Shown: piece after piece, positions 41,727 through 51,594 of the stretch
Layout of the letters: each line of letters starts with the position of its first letter
Numbering within the stretch: the first letter of the stretch is position 1
Assembly: GCA_034433515.1 (NCBI GenBank)
Contig: DAOUAL010000055.1
Coordinates: 1 to 64,000, forward strand
DNA from: DAOTXS01 sp034433515
Lineage (GTDB): Bacteria > Chloroflexota > Anaerolineae > UBA4142
Direction: 5' to 3'
DNA: 64,000 bases
Made by a program: the position numbers and the translations under genes
The notes under the pieces: generated by a model
The model's database searches: none
What the model saw: the letters and a program-made list of their open reading frames with translations, nothing else
Told to the model about the DNA's origin: nothing

Positions 41727-43181
41727 ATGAAAGATCTTACATCACGAGCACTCAACATGGCGCAGGTGCGCGGCGCAACGTACGCTGATATTCGTATCGT
41801 GAATCGGTTGACGCAACGCATCGCGGTCAAGAACGGCAAAGTGGAAGCACTCCAGCAAGATGAGACACAAGGATTTGGCGTGCGAGTCATCGTGAATGGC
41901 GCGTGGGGATTTGCCGCCAGTTCGCGCTTGGAAGCCAAAGAAGTCGAACGCGTGGTTGCGCAAGCCATCGCCATTGCCAAAGCCAGCGCGCTGACCAACA
42001 TCCGCGATGTGGACCTGGGCGAGCCAATCACCTCACAAGGCGTGTACGAGACACCGGTCAAACTCGATCCCTTTATCGTCTCGCTAGACGACAAGGTTGG
42101 CTTGTTGCTCAAAGCGGATGAAGAGATGCGCCGCGTCAAGGGGGTCAAGGTTACGCGCGGCGAAATGGCATTCGTGCGCGAGAGCAAGGAATTTGCTTCG
42201 ACGGAGGATGCGGCGATCCGGCAAGAAATCATCGAAAGTGGTTGCGGCATTTCGGCGATTGCCACCGACTTGGCCACCGGCGAAGTCCAAGTGCGTTCGT
42301 ATCCCAACGCTGGCGGGCGCCACCACGTTACGCGTGGGTACGAATTTATTCGCGAACAAAATTTGGTGGAGAATGCGCGCCGTGTGGCGGAAGAAGCGGT
42401 CGCCCTCTTGTCCGCCGATCCATGTCCCAGTTACGACGCGATGACAATCATCCTCGATGGTTCGCAACTCGCGCTCCAAGTCCACGAATCGTGCGGACAT
42501 CCGATTGAATTGGATCGCGTGCTGGGAACGGAAGCCGCGTTTGCCGGGACATCGTTCCTTACGCCGGACAAGTTGAACAGTTTCCGGTACGGTTCCGAGT
42601 TCGTCAACATCACTGCCGATGCGACGATTCCCGGTGGCTTGGGCACGTTTGGCTGGGACGATGAAGGCGTGCCAGCGCAAAAGACAGACATTGTCAAAGC
42701 CGGGTTGTTCGTGGGCTATCTCACCAGCCGCGAAACCGCGCGCCAACTGGGGCTCGGTCAATCAAATGGAACGATGCGCGCGGATGGTTGGAATCGAATG
42801 CCGATTATTCGGATGACCAACGTGAACTTGATGCCCGGCGCGTGGGAGTTGGACGATCTCATTGCCGATACGGACGATGGAATTTGGATGGAGACGAATC
42901 GGTCGTGGAGCATTGACGACAAGCGGCTCAATTTTCAATTTGGCACTGAGATGGCGTGGGAAATCAAAGGCGGCAAGAAAACGCGGATGCTCAAGAACGC
43001 GACGTACACCGGCATCACGCCGCAATTTTGGGGTTCGTGCGATGCGGTGTGCAATGAGAAATATTGGGTCGTGTGGGGAACACCGAACTGCGGCAAAGGT
43101 CAGCCGCCGCAAATTGCGCACACCGGGCACGGGGCGGCGCCGGCACGCTTTCGCAACGTACGGGTCGGTGTCGTCAAGTAA
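41727..43181 (+). CDS. tldD: TldD metalloprotease subunit
   Basis: 484 residues. It has the zinc motif H-E-x3-H (VHESCGHPIELD, His253-His258) and the Gly-rich TADATIPGGLGTFGWDDEG. With TldE it forms a heterodimeric protease that trims unfolded peptides, for example in microcin or RiPP maturation. SD ggaggcagg. tldE follows after 48 bp. Confidence 0.94.
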   Translation: MKDLTSRALNMAQVRGATYADIRIVNRLTQRIAVKNGKVEALQQDETQGFGVRVIVNGAWGFAASSRLEAKEVERVVAQAIAIAKASALTNIRDVDLGEPITSQGVYETPVKLDPFIVSLDDKVGLLLKADEEMRRVKGVKVTRGEMAFVRESKEFASTEDAAIRQEIIESGCGISAIATDLATGEVQVRSYPNAGGRHHVTRGYEFIREQNLVENARRVAEEAVALLSADPCPSYDAMTIILDGSQLALQVHESCGHPIELDRVLGTEAAFAGTSFLTPDKLNSFRYGSEFVNITADATIPGGLGTFGWDDEGVPAQKTDIVKAGLFVGYLTSRETARQLGLGQSNGTMRADGWNRMPIIRMTNVNLMPGAWELDDLIADTDDGIWMETNRSWSIDDKRLNFQFGTEMAWEIKGGKKTRMLKNATYTGITPQFWGSCDAVCNEKYWVVWGTPNCGKGQPPQIAHTGHGAAPARFRNVRVGVVK

Positions 43182-43191
43182 ATCGTGACAG

Positions 43192-43220
43192 CGTAAACCT
43201 GTAACCTTGAACCTGAAACG
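43192..43220 (+). repeat. gtaaacctgtaaccttgaac-type spacer run before tldE
   Basis: A degenerate run of aacctg/aacctt units directly precedes the SD. A close relative (ggaacctgaaactggagtt) precedes metG at 52618. Confidence 0.5.
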
Positions 43221-43229
43221 GAGTCTCCG

Positions 43230-44570
43230 ATGCTTGGGCCAAACAAACTCAGCGAAATTGCCAATCAAATCTTTACCTTTTCCAAAGCCGATCAAACCGA
43301 AGTTATTCTGACCACGACCGATTCGGCGTTGACCCGCTTTGCCAACAATCATATTCATCAAAACGTCGCCGAATCGAACGTGCAGGTCCGTATCCGCGTG
43401 GTGTACGGCCAGCGCGTTGGGGTTGCTTCCAGCAACGATCTCACGCCCGAATCGCTCAAACGCACGGTAGAAACGGCGCGCGCGATTGCGCAACGTCAAC
43501 GCGAAGATCCGGAATTTCAATCCTTGCCCACGCCGCAACCGATCCAACACGTCGAAGCGTATGTGGATGCCACCGCCAACTATACACCGGAACAGCGTGC
43601 CCAAGTGGTGAACGTGTTGTGCAAAAAAGCCAAAGAGAAGGGTGTGGTCGCGGCAGGGGCGTTCACCACCACCGCGTTTGAAATTGCGGTTGCCAATTCA
43701 TTGGGCGTGTTTGCGTATCATCCCGCCACGTATGCGGATATCAATACGGTGATGATGACCGATACCAGTTCGGGCTATGCCTCATTCACACATCAAGATG
43801 CGCGCCAAGTGAATGCCGAAGCATTGGCAAATCAAGCGGTGGCCAAGGCATTGCGCGGACGTCATCCAACAACACTTGAGCCGGGCGAGTACACCGTGTT
43901 GCTGGAAGAAGCCGCCGTAACCGATATGCTCGATTTCTTGAACTATGTGGCTTTTTCTGCGCTTGCTGTGCAAGAGGATCGCTCGTTTATGAAAGGCAAG
44001 ATCGGGCAAAAAGTGATGGACGAGCGCGTAACGATTTTTGATGATGGACTGGCGTCGGATATGATTGCCTTGCCATTCGATTACGAAGGCGTCCCGCGCC
44101 AACGCGTAACCTTCATCGAAAACGGGATCGCGCGCGGTGTGGTGTACGACACGGCAACGGCACAACGCGATGGCGTGGCATCTACCGGGCACTCGCTTCC
44201 CGCGCCGAATACAATGGGACCCTTTGCGCTGCATATGGCGATGGTGCCGGGCGATCAATCCAAAGATGAAATGCTTCGATCTATCGAACGGGGCGTCTTG
44301 GTAACACGCTTTTGGTACACGCGGGTGGTCCATCCGATGAGGGTGCTCATCACCGGGATGACGCGCGATGGGACGTTCTTGATCGAAAAGGGCGAGATCA
44401 CACAGCCGGTCAAGAACCTTCGCTTCACAACGAGTTATCTCGATGCGTTGAACCACGTGCGCGCGATTGGCAACACCACGCAACTGTTCTTCGATGATTG
44501 GTCGCATGCTTCGCGACGGGTGCCGGCAATGGTAGTGGATGGATTGCGATTCACCGGCTCAACGCAATAA
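43230..44570 (+). CDS. tldE: TldE/PmbA protease subunit
   Basis: 446 residues. Partner of TldD, of the same fold but without the H-E-x3-H zinc motif. Conserved C-terminal features: YDTATAQRDGVASTGHSLP, GVLVTRFWYTRVVHPMRVL and TGMTRDGTFLIEKGEI. SD cggagtc. A terminator follows. Confidence 0.94.
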   Translation: MLGPNKLSEIANQIFTFSKADQTEVILTTTDSALTRFANNHIHQNVAESNVQVRIRVVYGQRVGVASSNDLTPESLKRTVETARAIAQRQREDPEFQSLPTPQPIQHVEAYVDATANYTPEQRAQVVNVLCKKAKEKGVVAAGAFTTTAFEIAVANSLGVFAYHPATYADINTVMMTDTSSGYASFTHQDARQVNAEALANQAVAKALRGRHPTTLEPGEYTVLLEEAAVTDMLDFLNYVAFSALAVQEDRSFMKGKIGQKVMDERVTIFDDGLASDMIALPFDYEGVPRQRVTFIENGIARGVVYDTATAQRDGVASTGHSLPAPNTMGPFALHMAMVPGDQSKDEMLRSIERGVLVTRFWYTRVVHPMRVLITGMTRDGTFLIEKGEITQPVKNLRFTTSYLDALNHVRAIGNTTQLFFDDWSHASRRVPAMVVDGLRFTGSTQ

Positions 44571-44575
44571 AATGA

Positions 44576-44608
44576 AACCCCGCTTTCATTCGAAAGCGGG
44601 GTTTTGTG
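44576..44608. terminator. bidirectional terminator
   Basis: aaaccccgcttt/aaagcggggtttt stem around cattcg, between convergent tldE and the lipoprotein-like gene. Confidence 0.85.
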
Positions 44609-44609
44609 T

Positions 44610-45581
44610 TTAACTGCCGGGCATTGGCTTGGCATCTGTCGGTGGGGTTACTTTGATGGCGGGATTGTTAAAATCCCACATACGCCCATTGAGCTTGAAA
44701 GAACCTTTCTCGGTCGGTGTCTTGGCATTGTGTCCCTGAAAATCAAGGAGGAATTTGTGCACATAGCCATCGGCACAAAGCCAGACGCGTGTCTCGGACT
44801 TGTCCACCACACCAATATCCCCCGTGTCTTTACCGGCACCAAACGCGCCCAGCATCGAAGCGTTAAAGCCACGGATTGTGCCAGACCAAATATCACATTG
44901 CTGACCATCCACCACTTCGGTGCCAACTTTTTTGAAACTCGCCGCATCGTCCAGATAATCTTTGAACGTATCGGGCTTGGCAAAATCTTCCAACCCCCTC
45001 GCGGTTGTATTAGTGCTGGTGACGTACCAGACTTTGGGATCGGTCAAGCCGAACATTTTGATCCCCCTCATATAGGTCTTGCCGCCCGCCGTGATAATCT
45101 CGACCGTTGTGTTTGGGTCGCCGGCCAAGATTGCCAAAAAACCGCCTTTGGAACTAAAGTGAGTATTGGTGCCATCCACTTCGCCCGTGAAATCAAACAC
45201 GGTTTCTTCGGTAAACTTGCCGTTGGTGGTCGCACCGATCAACATTGAAAATTGCATGCGATACTTGGAGGCACCTTTGACTTTGCTCAGCGCGCTAGTA
45301 AAAGGATTGGTGCCAGACGAGGCAGATGAGGACGCAAGGGAAGATGTCGCCGAAGACGATACTGCTTTGGTTGGAGCCGCCGGTGTGAACTTGACGGCTG
45401 GGGTTGGTACCACCGGCATTGCAGCGGGAATTTCCAAATCTTCCTGGACGCCGGTCAGCGCGCTGATTTGTTTTTGTATCTCAGTGCCAGCTACGGCAAA
45501 TACAATTGCCGATGCGACACAACAAATCAACAACAATCCTACACATCCACCAACGATCCAGAGCAAATTTTTATTGTTCAT
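44610..45581 (-). CDS. membrane-anchored protein with LppX/LolA-like beta domain
   Basis: 323 residues. N-terminal helix (about 7-32), Ser/Thr/Ala-rich linker (about 50-95) and a C-terminal domain with strand patterns such as KYRMQFSMLIGATTNGKF, TVEIITAGGKTYMRGIKMFG and VGTEVVDGQQCDIWSG. This suggests the LppX/LprG/LolA lipid-binding half-barrel fold, a suggestion only. SD aaggagg. Confidence 0.75.
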   Translation of the reverse strand: MNNKNLLWIVGGCVGLLLICCVASAIVFAVAGTEIQKQISALTGVQEDLEIPAAMPVVPTPAVKFTPAAPTKAVSSSATSSLASSSASSGTNPFTSALSKVKGASKYRMQFSMLIGATTNGKFTEETVFDFTGEVDGTNTHFSSKGGFLAILAGDPNTTVEIITAGGKTYMRGIKMFGLTDPKVWYVTSTNTTARGLEDFAKPDTFKDYLDDAASFKKVGTEVVDGQQCDIWSGTIRGFNASMLGAFGAGKDTGDIGVVDKSETRVWLCADGYVHKFLLDFQGHNAKTPTEKGSFKLNGRMWDFNNPAIKVTPPTDAKPMPGS

Positions 45582-45721
45582 TGGGTTCCTCCTTGACACC
45601 TATTTTAGTTTAAACTCACGATTTGTGCAAGGGGGGATTGGGGGGATGCCTCTGGTCTTGTTAGAGAGCAGAACGGGGAAATGGGCAGAAGGGGTTGAAA
45701 AGTGAATTACACCCGTCTTAT

Positions 45722-45749
45722 TTGACTAGATGCGGGAATGTGCTAGAAT
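45722..45749 (+). promoter_or_regulatory. promoter of the polysaccharide cluster
   Basis: TTGACT, 16-bp spacer, TAGAAT (45744-45749), ending 7 bases before the GTG start at 45757. The mRNA is probably leaderless. Confidence 0.7.
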
Positions 45750-45756
45750 CGCAAGC

Positions 45757-46695
45757 GTGAGTGATCTGGGCATTGTGATTGTCAACTGGAACACCCGGGA
45801 CCGCTTGCGGGATTGTCTGCGATCCTTGGACGCCAGTCGCGGGGTGTCATGCCTCACCTATGTGATTGATAACGCTTCAACCGATGGCAGTGCGGAAATG
45901 GTGCAACGCGAATTTCCGCACGTGCGCTTGATCGCCAGCCCAGTGAACGGCGGTTATTCCTACGCCAATAATCTGGGCTTGCGTCAGATTCTTGCGCTTG
46001 CCCCCCCACCCCCGTTTGTTTTGCTGCTCAATCCGGACACGGTCGTACCGCCAGACGCCCTCGCGCAAATGATTGAGTTTTTTCACGCCCATCCCGATGC
46101 CGGCGTGGCGGGTCCCAAGTTAGTGATGGAAAATGGCACCCTCGATCTGGCGTGCCGCCGCAGTTTCCCTAGCCCCGAACTTTCGATTTATCACGTCCTT
46201 GGCTTGGACGAACGCTTCCCACAGAGTCGCCGCTTTGCGCGGTACAATCTCACTTATCTCGATGAAGAGACACTGACCGAGGTGGATTCGGTGGTGGGTG
46301 CGTTTATGATGATGCGGACGCTGGTCTTGCGCCAAGTCGGTTTGTTAGACGAAGCGTACTTTATGTACGGCGAGGACCTGGATTTATCGTTGCGCATCAA
46401 ACGGCGAGGTTGGAAAATATATTATAATCCTGCCGTCCGCGTGTTGCACTATAAACGCCAAGCCAGCAAACAATCGGCGCGGGCGCAGTACGAATTTTGG
46501 CGGGCAGGATACCTTTTCTATAAAAAGCATTACGCCGCTAACACACCCTTGCCGTTGCATCTCCTCGTCATCGCTGGGTTGGCGCTCAAAGGCGGTTGGA
46601 AACTGGTGCGCGAAATGATGCAACCGTTGCCGGCTTCCCCCAATCAAGCCGAAATTTATCCCGTGCCCGGCTCCCTCTCATTTTCGCCCAAGTAA
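45757..46695 (+). CDS. GT2-family glycosyltransferase (rhamnosyltransferase-like)
   Basis: 312 residues. LGIVIVNWNTRDRL opens the family; LLNPDTVVPPDAL holds the DxD-like metal motif; VGAFMMMRTLVLRQVGLLDE and YGEDLDLSLRIKRRGWK match WbbL-type rhamnosyltransferases. It acts on a lipid-linked glycan in the cytoplasm. GTG 45757 is chosen over an earlier ATG (45730) because the promoter -10 box lies between them. Confidence 0.88.
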   Translation: MSDLGIVIVNWNTRDRLRDCLRSLDASRGVSCLTYVIDNASTDGSAEMVQREFPHVRLIASPVNGGYSYANNLGLRQILALAPPPPFVLLLNPDTVVPPDALAQMIEFFHAHPDAGVAGPKLVMENGTLDLACRRSFPSPELSIYHVLGLDERFPQSRRFARYNLTYLDEETLTEVDSVVGAFMMMRTLVLRQVGLLDEAYFMYGEDLDLSLRIKRRGWKIYYNPAVRVLHYKRQASKQSARAQYEFWRAGYLFYKKHYAANTPLPLHLLVIAGLALKGGWKLVREMMQPLPASPNQAEIYPVPGSLSFSPK

Positions 46696-48161
46696 TGAGA
46701 CCGGTGGTGAAGGAAGATGCGTTGTTCGACCGCGCCGGTGCAAAACCAAAAGTGGGGACAGGTGATCGGATGAAACGTCACGCTCAATGGATTTTCCCGC
46801 TCACCCTGCTAGGGGTGGACATTGTGATGACGTGCCTGGCGTTTGTGCTGGCGTACTGGATGCGTCCTCGCGAAGCCACGCCCAATCAAGTCATTCCACC
46901 CTTGTCGTACTATATCGGAATGATGGTGCTGAGCGTTGTGGCGCTCGTCATTGTATTCTTTTTCCACAAACTCTATCATCTGCGGCGCGGAATGTCGCGC
47001 CTGGACGAACTCTACGCGGTCTTTTCCGCCGTCTCGATCAGTGTGATCGTGGGCATGGCGCTCACCGCCTTTGTCTATCGCACCGAAATTGATTATCCGC
47101 GCATTATGATTGTGTATTTTTGGGCGTGGTTACTTGTCCTGGTGGGGCTAGGACGATTCACGCATAGCACTCTGCGCGCATCGCTCTATCGGCGTGGGTG
47201 GGGCGAATCGCGGGTGTTGATTGTGGGGGCGGGCGACGCTGGCAATATGATTCTCGACAAGATTCGTTCATCGCCGCAACTCGGTTATCGCCCGGTCGGT
47301 TTCTTGGACGATGCGCGCGCCGGGCAAACCGTGCTGGGGTTGCCGGTCCTCGGTAAGCTCGAACAGTTGGGCGAGGTGGTGGCAAGTCATCAAATTAACG
47401 AAGTCATCATCGCGCTTCCCGAAGCCACGCACGAAGAATTATTGTCGGTCATCTCACGGTGCGAAGATGGGCGCGTCAGCATCAAGGTTTTCCCAGACGT
47501 CTTTCAAATTATGGCGTCCGAAGTCAACATTGGCGATTTGAACGGCTTGCCCTTGTTGACGATGCGCGATGTGGCACTGCGCGGTTGGCGACTGACCGCC
47601 AAGCGTGTGGTGGATGTGGTCATTAGCGCGATTGTCTTGGTGTTCATCTCCCCCTTGTTGTTGCTCATCGCCCTTGCCATCAAACTCGATTCTAAGGGAC
47701 CGGTGCTGTTTACGCAAACACGGATGGGCTTGGATGCCAAGCCCTTTCCGATGTTCAAGTTTCGTTCGATGATTCCGGAAGCCGAGCAGATTGCCCGGTG
47801 GACGGTGCGCGACGATCCACGCCGCACGCGGGTGGGCGCGTTTCTGCGCAAGTATTCGCTCGATGAATTGCCCCAGTTTATCAACGTGTTTTTAGGGCAT
47901 ATGAGTCTGGTGGGACCGCGCCCAGAGCAACCTATCTTTGTCGAGCAATTCCGGCAAATGGTGCCCCGCTATATGGAACGCCACCGCGAAAAAGCCGGCA
48001 TTGCCGGCTGGGCGCAAGTGAACGGCTTGCGCGGCGATACTTCGATTTGGGAACGCACCAAGTACGATTTGTATTACATCGAACATTGGTCGTTGTGGTT
48101 CGATTTCAAAATCATGATCCTTACCCTCTTGCGGTTCTTCCGCGATCCGAGCGCGATCTAA
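46695..48161 (+). CDS. polyprenyl-phosphate sugar-phosphotransferase (WcaJ-like)
   Basis: Up to 488 residues. Five N-terminal membrane helices, a CoA-binding-like Rossmann domain (VLIVGAGDAGNMILDKI), then the bacterial sugar transferase domain: RVVDVVISAIVLVFISPLLL, FKFRSM, RKYSLDELPQFINVF and MSLVGPRPEQP. It loads the first sugar-phosphate onto undecaprenyl phosphate. The start overlaps the previous stop (taATG); an ATG at 46770 with aggtga is the alternative. Confidence 0.92.
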   Translation: MRPVVKEDALFDRAGAKPKVGTGDRMKRHAQWIFPLTLLGVDIVMTCLAFVLAYWMRPREATPNQVIPPLSYYIGMMVLSVVALVIVFFFHKLYHLRRGMSRLDELYAVFSAVSISVIVGMALTAFVYRTEIDYPRIMIVYFWAWLLVLVGLGRFTHSTLRASLYRRGWGESRVLIVGAGDAGNMILDKIRSSPQLGYRPVGFLDDARAGQTVLGLPVLGKLEQLGEVVASHQINEVIIALPEATHEELLSVISRCEDGRVSIKVFPDVFQIMASEVNIGDLNGLPLLTMRDVALRGWRLTAKRVVDVVISAIVLVFISPLLLLIALAIKLDSKGPVLFTQTRMGLDAKPFPMFKFRSMIPEAEQIARWTVRDDPRRTRVGAFLRKYSLDELPQFINVFLGHMSLVGPRPEQPIFVEQFRQMVPRYMERHREKAGIAGWAQVNGLRGDTSIWERTKYDLYYIEHWSLWFDFKIMILTLLRFFRDPSAI

Positions 48162-48168
48162 CTTCTCC

Positions 48169-48879
48169 ATGAAATTATCCATCCTCGAAAACGAACACGA
48201 CAAGCATCGGCTCAAGCGTGCGCTTGCCGCCCAAATCATTTCTGCGTACTCAGGCATTATCAAGCTGTACGCGTTTGTGCGTTTCAAGATCATTCACCTC
48301 CGCTTTCTCGAAGAAATCGAACAATATTTGCCGGACGCAGGCGAAATTCTGGATCTGGGTTGTGGCTTTGGTTTGTTTGCGCTGTATATGGCTGCCTGCA
48401 AACCAAACGCGCACATCATCGGCTTGGATATTAACGACAAGCGCTTGCAGATCGCGCGAACAGCGGCAGAACGTTTGAATATTCGGAACGTCTCGTTCCG
48501 ACATCAAGATTTGCGCGAGTGGCATCCCGATCACATCATCGCCGGGGCATACTCGCTCGATCTGTTTCATCACATCCCGGTCGCCAGCGGCAACCGTTTG
48601 CTCGCCGATTTGTCCGCGCACATTGCGCCGGGCGGACGCTTTTTGCTCAAAGACATTGACACGCAGCCGCGCGGAATGTTGTGGTTCACCTATGGGTTGG
48701 ATGTGTTGATGTCGCCGTGCGATCACTTTTTCTATCGCTCCGCCGGCGAATGGCAACGCCAACTCGCCGCGAGTGGCTTTGCACCGATTTATTTGCATTA
48801 CCTCTGGGATATTTTGCCCTATCCGCACATTCTCTTGATTTGCGATAAACCTACATTGGACGCGGACCAACACCCATGA
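48169..48879 (+). CDS. class I SAM-dependent methyltransferase
   Basis: 236 residues. Motif I ILDLGCGFGLFAL, motif II IIGLDINDKRL, and LDLFHHIP near motif IV. It probably methylates a sugar, lipid or glycan intermediate within the cluster. The N-terminal 45 residues are helical. No SD. It overlaps the next gene (ATGA). Confidence 0.88.
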   Translation: MKLSILENEHDKHRLKRALAAQIISAYSGIIKLYAFVRFKIIHLRFLEEIEQYLPDAGEILDLGCGFGLFALYMAACKPNAHIIGLDINDKRLQIARTAAERLNIRNVSFRHQDLREWHPDHIIAGAYSLDLFHHIPVASGNRLLADLSAHIAPGGRFLLKDIDTQPRGMLWFTYGLDVLMSPCDHFFYRSAGEWQRQLAASGFAPIYLHYLWDILPYPHILLICDKPTLDADQHP

Positions 48880-51551
48880 ACGCAGGAAGAAATAAAGGAT
48901 TGTCACGCCGCGTCATTTTCCTTTTCGCTCTGGTCTGGCTTGCCTTTGCGCTCCGGATGTTCTGCGTGTCCGATCTGCTAATGTGGGGGGACGAAGGATT
49001 TAGCGTGTTCTCCGCCAGCCGTGATTTACTCACCATCACACTCGATACCACCACGATTGATCCGCATCCCCCGCTGTACTATTACCTCTTACATTTTTAT
49101 TTTCAAATTGCCGGGCGCACCGAACTCGCGGTTCGATTCTTTTCGGTCTTTTTTGGAACCGCCACGCTTCCGCTGGCGTGGGTGATGGGCAAGCGAATGT
49201 ATGGCGCACACGTCGGTGCGCTTGCCGCAAGTTTGGTTGCCCTTGCGCCTTTTGCCGTTCACTATTCGCAAGAAGTGCGGATGTACGCCTTGGCGATCTT
49301 CTGGGTTTCACTGGGCTTGTATTTTTTTGCGCGCCTATTTGCACGCGAATCACGCCACGCTTGGATGGGCTACGCCATCGCCATGTGCTTGGCGTTGTAC
49401 ACCCTCTATCACACCGCGTTGATTTTTCTCGCCATTGGGTTCGTTCTGCTGGCATATTTTAAAAGCCGCCGCGTGTTCGTCCTTCGCTGGTTGGGTGTTT
49501 CGTTTGGCATCGTTGCCACCTTTCTCCCGTGGCTTGCTTATCGTTACGCCAGCGCATTTACCGGGATCAAAGAGGTTGCCGGCGAAACTCAACCGATGGA
49601 TTTTCCAACCTACCTCGCGCGTGGCTTTGCCGCGATCTCCGTCGGCACAACGATTCCGCTATCGAATGCCTTTCAACTTGCCGGCTTGTTCGCTGGGCTG
49701 ATCGTCGGCGCGCTCGTTCTTGCGCTTGCCACGCGCGCTGCAAAAGTTTTCGATGCGTTGCTTGTCATGCTCACGCTCGTACCGATCATCGCGTACTATC
49801 CCTTGTATCTCGCGCTCCCCCTGTATCGCGGACGATTGTTCGCACTGGCATGCGTTCCGTTGATGCTCCTCCTCGCGCGCAGTACATCACTCATTGTTGC
49901 GCGGATCAAACGTGCTGCACCTTTCATCGCGTTGCTCGTTTTGGGCACGTTTGCGTACTCGCTCAACAACTATTTTTTCGTCTATAATCGTTACAGCGCA
50001 ATGGTCGAAGATTATATCCCCGCCATTCGCGCCCTCGAACAACGCGTGCAGCCGGGCGATATGATTCTCTTTCACGCGTACTGGCAACAAGGATATTTTC
50101 TCAGCCATTACCGCGGCGCACCACTCGATTACGGCCGCTTGGAAAATCAAAACGATTTGAACGCTGCCGTATCTACCGCGCGCAACGTGTGGGCAATCGT
50201 GCAAGCAGTGCCGCATCACGGCGCCGAGGATTGGCTGGCACAAAATGCCTTTCCACTCGGCGAAGAAAAATTTGGACAGATGCGCGTGTTGGCGTATCTT
50301 GCTGGCACACCGAAACGGGGTGCCACTTTTGCTGAACCGCTCCAGTTCGATAACGGGATGCAATTCATCGGCTATCATCTCAACGATACACCGATCGAAT
50401 CCGGGCGTGGCATTCTCACATTGCAACTCGATGCGCAAGCCATCGTACCCATCGCCGCCGATTACACAATGAGCGTTCGGCTCACCGATGCGCGCGGCGA
50501 AATCGTTTGGGCGCAAGCCGATGGGCAACCATCGAACGGCACGCAACCGACGACGACGTGGCAACCGGGGCAAATCGTACACGATCATCGCACCGTGATG
50601 ATTCCGGCGGGAACGCCTCCCGGCGATTATGCTGTTCAAGTGATTGTGTACGATGCCCAGACCGGTCGCATCGCCAATGTCGTTGTGCCGGAAAACCGGC
50701 GTGGGCGAACAATCACGTTAGGCACGGTCTCTGTTCGGCGGAGCGATGCACCCAGCGCGCCCATCATTCCCAATCCGCTCAACGTAGCGTGGAACGAAAT
50801 CGTACTCGCCGGGTATGCCACGCTGCCGGACACACTCAACGCCGGCGACACCTTGCCGCTCACGTTGTATTGGCGCGCGCAACAAAACCCGGCGCGCGAC
50901 TATCGCGTTTTCATTCGGTTGCGCGACTCGGCGGGAATAGAGCGCGTGATGTTGACACATGTCCCGGCAAATGGCTGGGCAACCACGTACTGGCGCGCAG
51001 GCGAAACGTGGCTCGACAAAATCAGTTTGACGATTCCGGCAGATACCGCGCCCGGCGCGGCCCAGATTCTCATTGGCTTGGTGGATGAGCAAGGGAATGC
51101 CCTTGCTCCCAACATCGAACTTGCGCGCATAAACATCAACGTGCGCACACATCGGTTTGCTGTGCCAACACCCCAATATCCAATTCGGGCAACGTGGGAA
51201 AACAAAATGAGATTGCTAGGTTATGATCTTGACACGAAAAATCGTGAGGTAACGTTGTATTGGCAAGCGTTACAAAAAATGTCCGAACGCTACACGGTCT
51301 TTGTGCACCTGCTCGATTCAAACGGCAAGCTGGTCGCACAACACGATCGCGAACCGCAAAATGGCAACGCCCCAACGACCAGTTGGCTCAAAGACGAAAT
51401 CATCGTGGAGGCGTACACGTTTACGCCCCTTGCGCCGGGCAGTTATTCGCTCAGCGTCGGAATGTACAACACGGAGAGCGGACGTCGGCTCAGCGTGGAT
51501 GAAACCCAAGCCGACCACATCTCGTTGGCTCGGTTTCGTATCGAACCCTAA
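48876..51551 (+). CDS. large GT-C membrane glycosyltransferase with C-terminal beta domains
   Basis: 891 residues. The first loop has LLMWGDEGFSVFSASRD and DPHPPLYYYLLHFY, the acidic and His-Pro-Pro motifs of PMT/ArnT-type enzymes using polyprenyl-phosphate sugars. About 11-12 helices span residues 10-370, followed by about 500 residues of external beta-rich sequence. There three units begin alike (NGMQFIGYHLNDTPIESG, WNEIVLAGYATLPDTLNAG, NKMRLLGYDLDTKNREV), suggesting tandem beta-sandwich domains. It would glycosylate a surface molecule. Confidence 0.85.
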   Translation: MNAGRNKGLSRRVIFLFALVWLAFALRMFCVSDLLMWGDEGFSVFSASRDLLTITLDTTTIDPHPPLYYYLLHFYFQIAGRTELAVRFFSVFFGTATLPLAWVMGKRMYGAHVGALAASLVALAPFAVHYSQEVRMYALAIFWVSLGLYFFARLFARESRHAWMGYAIAMCLALYTLYHTALIFLAIGFVLLAYFKSRRVFVLRWLGVSFGIVATFLPWLAYRYASAFTGIKEVAGETQPMDFPTYLARGFAAISVGTTIPLSNAFQLAGLFAGLIVGALVLALATRAAKVFDALLVMLTLVPIIAYYPLYLALPLYRGRLFALACVPLMLLLARSTSLIVARIKRAAPFIALLVLGTFAYSLNNYFFVYNRYSAMVEDYIPAIRALEQRVQPGDMILFHAYWQQGYFLSHYRGAPLDYGRLENQNDLNAAVSTARNVWAIVQAVPHHGAEDWLAQNAFPLGEEKFGQMRVLAYLAGTPKRGATFAEPLQFDNGMQFIGYHLNDTPIESGRGILTLQLDAQAIVPIAADYTMSVRLTDARGEIVWAQADGQPSNGTQPTTTWQPGQIVHDHRTVMIPAGTPPGDYAVQVIVYDAQTGRIANVVVPENRRGRTITLGTVSVRRSDAPSAPIIPNPLNVAWNEIVLAGYATLPDTLNAGDTLPLTLYWRAQQNPARDYRVFIRLRDSAGIERVMLTHVPANGWATTYWRAGETWLDKISLTIPADTAPGAAQILIGLVDEQGNALAPNIELARININVRTHRFAVPTPQYPIRATWENKMRLLGYDLDTKNREVTLYWQALQKMSERYTVFVHLLDSNGKLVAQHDREPQNGNAPTTSWLKDEIIVEAYTFTPLAPGSYSLSVGMYNTESGRRLSVDETQADHISLARFRIEP

Positions 51552-51554
51552 CGT

Positions 51555-51582
51555 TTGTGTTTTTCGTTTTTCCGGATAGAAT
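51555..51582 (+). promoter_or_regulatory. promoter of the GT2 gene at 51595
   Basis: TTGTGT, 16-bp spacer, TAGAAT (51577-51582), ending 12 bases before the ATG, so the leader is only a few bases. Confidence 0.55.
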
Positions 51583-51594
51583 ACAGATTGTCTT

